Notes under the pieces: generated by a model
The model's database searches: none
What the model saw: only the letters and a program-made list of their open reading frames with translations
What the model was told of the DNA's origin: nothing
From: Ampullaceana balthica
Lineage: Eukaryota > Mollusca > Gastropoda > Lymnaeidae
Length of the DNA: 64,000 nt
Assembly (NCBI GenBank): GCA_944989445.1
Contig: CALYLW010000162.1
Coordinates: 915,001 to 979,000 of the forward strand
Direction: 5' to 3'
Position numbers and translations under genes: made by a program
In this document: in pieces, positions 59,565 through 64,000 of the stretch
How the letters are laid out: every line of letters begins with the position of its first letter
Numbering within the stretch: the first letter of the stretch is position 1

Positions 59565-60737
59565 ATGGTGAAAAAGGTTGAAACTGAATTGCAAAGGCAA
59601 CGTCGACTTGAGAAGGTAAAAGAACAGCGTAAACTTAAAAAGATTCAAGAGTCACCAGAGTCACGTGCATCTCGGCTCGAAAAGCGACGTCAAAAAGATG
59701 GAGAAAGACGTGAACTTAAAAAGATTCAAGAGTCACCAGCGTCACGTGCATCTCGGCTCGAAAAGCGACGTCAAAAAGATGGAGAAAGACATGAACTTAA
59801 AAAGATTCCAGAGTCACCAGCGTCACGTACATCTCGGCTCGAAAAGCGACGTCAAAAAGATGGAGAAAGACGTGAACTTAAAATGCTTAAAGAGTCACCT
59901 ACATCTCGCTCATCCCGACTCGAAAGAGATCGTCTTACCCATGAAGCTAGACTACGTGATGAATCACCAACGTCTCGCTCATCCCGACTCGAAAGATATC
60001 GTCTTACCCATGAAGCTATACTACACGATGAATCACCAACGTCTCGCTCATCCCGACTCGAAAGAGATCGTCTTACCCATGAAGCTATACTACGTGATGA
60101 ATCACCAACGTCTCGCTCATCCCAACTCGAAAGAGATCGTCTTACCCATGAAGCTAGACTACGTGATGAATCACCAACGTCTCGCGCATCCCAACTCGAA
60201 AGAGATCGTCTTACCCATGAAGCTAGACTACGTGATGAATCACCAACGTCTCGCGCATCCCAACTCGAAAGAGATCGTCTTACCCATGAAGCTAGACTAC
60301 GTGATGAATCACCAACGTCTCGCTCATCCCAACTCGAAAGAGATCGTCTTACCCATGAAGCTAGACTACGTGATGAATCACCAACGTCTCGCGCATCCCA
60401 ACTCGAAAGAGATCGTCTTACCCATGAAGCTAGACTACGTGATGAATCACCAACGTCTCGCGCATCCCAACTCGAAAGAGATCGTCTTACCCATGAAGCT
60501 AGACTACGTGATGAATCACCAACGTCTCGCGCATCACGGCTCACTCAGAAACGTCAAGCAGATGAAGCTCGACGAAATGCTCAATTGGATATTGACGCCA
60601 TAGTTTCTGCTTTCGAAGCAAAAGTTAATGTTTATGCTGATTGCATCTGTGAAGTCTGTCACAATCGATGCTACAAGCAACAAGTGTCAAACTGCAGCTT
60701 TTCTGGTGGAAGTCAAGATTATCTTCCCCTCGAGTAG
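59565..60737 (+). CDS. Helitron segment 1: charged tandem-repeat N-terminus plus zinc-knuckle start
   Basis: 390 codons to TAG. After MVKKVETELQRQRRLEKVKE come three 27-residue repeats (ESPESRASRLEKRRQKDGER; 59649-59891). Nine 23-residue repeats follow (ESPTSRASQLERDRLTHEAR plus LRD; 59892-60512) and one decayed unit. Repeats are rich in Arg/Glu, predicted helical, and similar in style to ESP-x-RA-RLE repeats preceding Helitron proteins in other invertebrates. The segment ends ICEVCHNRCYKQQ..., a C-x2-C-x3-C cluster completed after the stop by CCYRCK, so the TAG splits a zinc-binding region. The ATG has G at -3 and +4. Confidence 0.8.
   Translation: MVKKVETELQRQRRLEKVKEQRKLKKIQESPESRASRLEKRRQKDGERRELKKIQESPASRASRLEKRRQKDGERHELKKIPESPASRTSRLEKRRQKDGERRELKMLKESPTSRSSRLERDRLTHEARLRDESPTSRSSRLERYRLTHEAILHDESPTSRSSRLERDRLTHEAILRDESPTSRSSQLERDRLTHEARLRDESPTSRASQLERDRLTHEARLRDESPTSRASQLERDRLTHEARLRDESPTSRSSQLERDRLTHEARLRDESPTSRASQLERDRLTHEARLRDESPTSRASQLERDRLTHEARLRDESPTSRASRLTQKRQADEARRNAQLDIDAIVSAFEAKVNVYADCICEVCHNRCYKQQVSNCSFSGGSQDYLPLE
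59649..60512 (+). repeat. Coding tandem repeats (81-bp x3, 69-bp x9)
   Basis: The 69-bp units are nearly identical at the nucleotide level, including third codon positions (GATGAATCACCAACGTCTCG is invariant in most). This points to recent expansion or gene conversion rather than old repeats kept by selection. The multiple-of-3 period leaves long shadow frames on both strands (59665-60603 plus, 59852-60544 minus). Confidence 0.95.
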
Positions 60738-63230
60738 GCCATAAAAAGTTCTTTGCTGTGTTGTTACCGTTGTAAGACACATTTGAAATCGAGGAAAACA
60801 CACCATCCATCGAAGGCCTATTGGAACAATCTCGATCCTGGTGTTATTCCTGAAGAAATTGCAATTCTCACACAAGTAGAGATTCGTTTACTCGCTCGAA
60901 TCATTCCATTCCTGAAAATTATCAAGTATGATGGTGTTTTCGGACAGTTCGGATTCAAGGGTCAAGCTATTTTGTTCGCCCAAGATATTTTCGAAGTTAC
61001 TGAAAAGCTTCCAACATCGTTGCCTCGATCACCTGATACTGCCGGCTTGATTGTCATTACTGAGTCATTGGAGAACCTCAACATCACACGTGAGTTCATA
61101 ATTTCACGCGACAATGTTAGTAACGCATTAGAGTGGCTGAAGGCCAACAATCCCTTGTATCGTGATGTTCAAAACATAACAAATAGTACACAGCTCGATA
61201 ACGCAAGTTTTGTCAGAGTTAAGCCGCCTCAACCAGCACCACGGCCTAGTCGTATTTCACGAATTAATGAATACTCGACAATCATTCATGCTAAATATAG
61301 TCAGGCACATCCAATGTTTGGTCTAAATGCTGGCAAACAATGTTGTGCTATGGCTATTGGAGCTATTATTCGCTCGTTCATTCAATCGCCTCTTGAATGG
61401 GACTCCAACACACTGAATGGTATTTTGATGGAGTCAAATAGAATTTACGAAACAATTGTCTCTCTTCATCCGCGTGGTGTAATTGAAGAGAGTGGTTATC
61501 TTCTAGTCAACAACTTCGATGTAGTATCAAATGATATTAAAATGTTTGGAGTCAGTTTATCGCTTCAGTACGATGAAGATCCAGCAATATTTGGCAATGT
61601 TGAGGATGGCAGAAACCAAGCAGATTTTGGTGTTAGCCTTTCTGAAGGTATAGAGTCACTGTTTATTGAACATTTGGCTGGAGTTTTGATTGCAAATTCG
61701 AAAAGCTACGCTATTATGAAGGTTAATGACATGTACTATTTTGCTGACTCTCATTCATGTGGTCCAAAGGGAGCTGTTGCTGCTGGAATGAATGGCCAAG
61801 CGTGCGTTATCGAGTGTAGCACTTTTGACGAATTGATTCGCATTTGTAAGCGTGCGACAGGTTCTAAAAGTGTCCATTACAAACTTGACTATATTGATGT
61901 GATGATTAAGAATGACGAATCCTCCCAAGTCGTTTATATAGATCCTGAAATTGACGCTGATGGCCAACTTTCATGTTTTCCATCTATTGCTTCACCTATC
62001 TGTTCTCAACTCTCTGACGTCATCTATGTTCCTTCTGAAGTGGACGCGATTCCCGTTCAAACTTCTGTTATGGCACCAATTGATGCACGTCAGCCTCCAG
62101 AAGATTCGGAGTTAGTAGGCATTCCTAGTGATGGTGGTCGAACGGAACAGCACAAGATTTCAAGAAAAACTTCTAACAATATAGTCAATGATCGTCATGA
62201 GCTAAAAGCTGAAGAGTTTGCTTGGTATCATCTCTTCCCCAATGGCATCAATGGACTTAAACAACCTCGACCAGTACAAATTTCGCCACTTGACTACTTC
62301 CAAGCACGTATCATGGGAAAGGATACAAGATTTCAACGTACTGATTACCTCTTTTACGCTCTCTCTATGTATGAACATCTTCGCATAACGAGCAACATCA
62401 ACGTATTTGGAAAGAAAGTGAGAAATAATGACGAGATGGTGGAAGACGTTCATCTATATATCAAGAATTTGCGAGGTTCATTGGCGTATTGGAACACTGC
62501 ATTGAGTGAGCTTATTGCAATGATCAGATGCTTGGGACCACCTCATTATTTCATCACATTCAGTTGCAACGACCTACATTGGAAAGATATGATTCATGCA
62601 TTGTTGATTGCTGATGGTAACGCTGACAAAGATCCAGGTTCTTTAAGCACATATGATGTTCAAAAACTTGTTGAGAAATATCCCATGGTCATCAGTCGTC
62701 ATTTCATGATTCGAGTCAACGCAATGATGAGTTTACTGAGATCAAATCTTACTATTCTAGGTGGAAAATTAATTGATGAATGGTCGCGCATTGAATTCCA
62801 AAATCGTGGATCGCCGCATCTCCACATGTTAGTTTGGGTAGAAGGAACGCCAAGCTTTGACACCCCAGAAGGCATCGCTAAAATTGATGAAGTCATGACG
62901 TGTGAATTGCCAGACGATGATGAGGAAATGAAAAACCTAGTCACTGGAGTTCAGCGACATCATCATACTCAGACGTGCTACAAGAACCATTATGTTGAAT
63001 GTCGCTTCAATTTTCCTCGTATTTCAAGTAATAAAACACACATCGTCGCAAATACATCTGAAGAGTTCATTAAAAATGGAGGTCGTATGTGCATTTTGAA
63101 ACGAAAACCAGAAGAAAACTTCATAAATAACTATAACAAAAAGCTGCTTAAATGTTGGAAAGGAAATATGGACATTCAACCATGTGGAAACAGTGAATCA
63201 ATTGCTAATTACCTTGCAAAATATTGTTAA
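60738..63230 (+). CDS. Helitron segment 2: DUF6570-like, C76-like protease and Rep domain
   Basis: Numbered from Leu1 at 60753, up to TAA. Residues 1-150 (CCYRCKTHLKSRKTHHPSKA, LTQVEIRLLARIIPFLKI, GFKGQAILFAQDI) match the DUF6570-type region found before Helitron Reps. Residues about 180-380 look like a cysteine protease: Q184 and C197 in SQAHPMFGLNAGKQCCAMAI, then D332/H334 in YYFADSHSCGPKG, an arrangement known from herpesvirus tegument deubiquitinases (family C76). From about 480 is Helitron_like_N: HLFPNGINGL, FFALSMYEH-like YALSMYEHLR, HYFITFSCNDLHW, and NRGSPHLHMLVWVEG with H689-L-H691 (HUH-class metal site). It ends NYLAKYC, the tyrosine motif. Confidence 0.82.
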   Translation, partial: AIKSSLLCCYRCKTHLKSRKTHHPSKAYWNNLDPGVIPEEIAILTQVEIRLLARIIPFLKIIKYDGVFGQFGFKGQAILFAQDIFEVTEKLPTSLPRSPDTAGLIVITESLENLNITREFIISRDNVSNALEWLKANNPLYRDVQNITNSTQLDNASFVRVKPPQPAPRPSRISRINEYSTIIHAKYSQAHPMFGLNAGKQCCAMAIGAIIRSFIQSPLEWDSNTLNGILMESNRIYETIVSLHPRGVIEESGYLLVNNFDVVSNDIKMFGVSLSLQYDEDPAIFGNVEDGRNQADFGVSLSEGIESLFIEHLAGVLIANSKSYAIMKVNDMYYFADSHSCGPKGAVAAGMNGQACVIECSTFDELIRICKRATGSKSVHYKLDYIDVMIKNDESSQVVYIDPEIDADGQLSCFPSIASPICSQLSDVIYVPSEVDAIPVQTSVMAPIDARQPPEDSELVGIPSDGGRTEQHKISRKTSNNIVNDRHELKAEEFAWYHLFPNGINGLKQPRPVQISPLDYFQARIMGKDTRFQRTDYLFYALSMYEHLRITSNINVFGKKVRNNDEMVEDVHLYIKNLRGSLAYWNTALSELIAMIRCLGPPHYFITFSCNDLHWKDMIHALLIADGNADKDPGSLSTYDVQKLVEKYPMVISRHFMIRVNAMMSLLRSNLTILGGKLIDEWSRIEFQNRGSPHLHMLVWVEGTPSFDTPEGIAKIDEVMTCELPDDDEEMKNLVTGVQRHHHTQTCYKNHYVECRFNFPRISSNKTHIVANTSEEFIKNGGRMCILKRKPEENFINNYNKKLLKCWKGNMDIQPCGNSESIANYLAKYC

Positions 63231-63923
63231 AAAAATGAGCCTACCGAGATGTCTGCAGGTCTGCGAGATGCTATTCATACTATACGCCAAGAAAAAAGCA
63301 GCACATCATCAAAACTGTTCAAGATTTGCATGAAAATTCTGCAAGAGCGACAAGTTTTTGCTTGCGAATGTATTTATCGATTGTGCCACCTTCCGTTGAA
63401 ACATTCCTCTCGTAAATGTGTGTTTCTAAACACGCGCAAGCCTGAACAGCGTTACACAGTTTTCCGCTTCGTAAATGACGATGCTGCTGGCTACTGTACT
63501 AACATATTTGAGCGATACGCGAATCGACCACATGCGCATCCGACTTATGAATTTGAGAACATGTCACTGATTGAGTTTGCGATGTTGTTTGAACCTCATT
63601 ATAGAACAACTGTCGATGATGAAGACGGTGGAGATCAAGAAGCTTACGACGACACATTAGATGTTCCTCAAATAAGTTTTCTGACTCTGTTAAATGGAAC
63701 AAAAATGAAGATAAGAAGCCGCCCTGCTGTCGGTCGAGCACCTAATTTCCGAGAAGCAAATCATCCAGAAAACTACTACTACAGTCTTCTTGCTCAGTAT
63801 GTGCCATTTCGTGATGAGGCTGAGTTGCTAAGAGGATACAATTCCTCCAAAGATGCGTTCTTAGCGAGAGAAGCTCAACTCATAGCTACAAGCTCAACTC
63901 ATAGCTACAAGCTCAACTCATAG
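63231..63923 (+). CDS. Helitron segment 3: sequence after the Rep tyrosine motif
   Basis: In frame with segment 2: KNEPTEMSAGLRDAIHTIRQ, LFKICMKILQERQVFACECI, YRLCHLPLKHSSRKCVFLNT, then NRPHAHPTYEFENMSLIEFA, acidic DDEDGGDQEAYDD, and FREANHPENYYYSLLAQYVP, FRDEAELLRGY. This is the usual linker of Helitron proteins between Rep and helicase (E-x-x-Y-R-L-x-x-x-P-L, NRP, YYSLLL-YVPFRDE). It stops at TAG because of the 19-bp expansion. Confidence 0.82.
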   Translation, partial: KNEPTEMSAGLRDAIHTIRQEKSSTSSKLFKICMKILQERQVFACECIYRLCHLPLKHSSRKCVFLNTRKPEQRYTVFRFVNDDAAGYCTNIFERYANRPHAHPTYEFENMSLIEFAMLFEPHYRTTVDDEDGGDQEAYDDTLDVPQISFLTLLNGTKMKIRSRPAVGRAPNFREANHPENYYYSLLAQYVPFRDEAELLRGYNSSKDAFLAREAQLIATSSTHSYKLNS

Positions 63924-63968
63924 CTACAAGCTCAACTCATAGCTACAAGCTCAACTCATAGCTACAAG
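63874..63968 (+). repeat. 19-bp tandem repeat x5 disrupting the Helitron frame
   Basis: The unit CTCAACTCATAGCTACAAG occurs five times exactly. One unit in frame reads QLIATS and would continue into RYMEIHRVRD. Four extra copies add 76 bp (one base over a multiple of 3), shifting the frame and creating a stop at 63921. Confidence 0.95.
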
Positions 63969-64000
63969 CAGATACATGGAAATTCACAGAGTACGAGATC

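Larger units (their letters stand above)
59565..63923 (+). pseudogene. Helitron Rep/protease polyprotein gene, broken and truncated
   Basis: One frame runs from the ATG at 59565 to 63923, interrupted by TAG at 60735-60737 and TAA at 63228-63230. Conserved protein sequence continues on both sides of each stop in the same frame. A 19-bp unit repeated five times (63874-63968) then shifts the frame. Order of regions: tandem-repeat N-terminus, zinc-binding/DUF6570-like region, C76-like cysteine protease, Helitron_like_N Rep domain. A full Helitron protein would continue into a Pif1-type helicase, outside the window. Two nonsense changes and a frameshift in otherwise well-kept sequence indicate a recently inactivated copy, unless the stops are assembly errors. 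Confidence 0.85.
58616..64000 (+). mobile_element. Helitron/Helentron-class element, 5' part (right end outside window)
   Basis: The coding region 59565-63923 carries a Helitron_like_N Rep domain. The 5' non-coding part (58616-59564) begins with the family B start sequence. It then has GC-rich and C-rich stretches (about 58999-59040), an 86-bp tandem duplication (59336-59507) and a TA microsatellite (59502-59549) ending 15 bp before the ATG. The helicase domain and 3' terminus are not in the window. The left boundary at 58616 is an inference from the family B match. Confidence 0.75.

Noticed and set aside
59665..60603. 312-codon plus-strand and 230-codon minus-strand frames over the Helitron repeats
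   Set aside because: Shadows of the 69-bp coding repeats; the frame starting at 59565 continues in phase into the Rep domain.

Overview
The window is AT-rich, intron-rich, repeat-laden metazoan DNA. Long introns with canonical GT/AG boundaries, many in-intron minisatellites, a tRNA-headed SINE, many hAT-type short elements and gastropod-style EGF/MopE exons suggest a mollusc, probably a gastropod. This is an inference from style; there is no marker gene for species.

One complete protein-coding gene dominates. On the minus strand, from the ATG at 52097 to the stop at 25756, 32 coding exons can be joined with every splice phase matching. They give a 1304-residue protein with a Lys/Glu-rich N-terminus, a C2-like pre-WD region, WD40 blades and a C-terminal SH3 domain: the jouberin (AHI1) orthologue, a ciliary transition-zone scaffold. 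Just upstream on the same strand are a candidate terminal exon (52794-52872) and four exons of a secreted or extracellular MopE/EGF-like gene (55018-57108), incomplete at both ends.

The first 25 kb holds no convincing complete gene. It is a repeat landscape: 23-, 42- and 38-bp minisatellites; a GC-rich 721-bp insertion with a 12-bp target duplication (5313-6033); a nest of hAT elements in TA microsatellites (13.8-17.7 kb) with a 5'-truncated LINE and a MITE inserted inside one of them; a broken KRBA2-type integrase gene (18040-18634); a tandem array of ~465-bp units (18.8-19.9 kb); a TIR element with a second MITE nested in it (20.1-21.1 kb); and a tRNA-derived SINE (22.06-22.34 kb).

The last 6 kb is the 5' two-thirds of a large Helitron/Helentron-class rolling-circle transposon on the plus strand. 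It has a tandem-repeat N-terminus, a DUF6570-like zinc region, a predicted cysteine protease domain with a Cys...Asp-x-His arrangement like herpesvirus tegument deubiquitinases, and a Helitron_like_N Rep domain with an HLH (HUH-class) motif. The frame is conserved but broken by two in-frame stops and a 19-bp tandem expansion, and the helicase lies beyond the window. The ~465-bp array unit found at 18.8-19.9 kb also lies directly upstream of this Helitron and shares its 5' non-coding sequence, so the unit is probably its non-autonomous partner.

The most striking gene-level oddity is in AHI1 intron 21. A 46-bp minisatellite of about 20 copies is a duplication of the exon 21 end together with its 5' splice site, placing about 20 decoy GTAAGT donors directly downstream of the real one.
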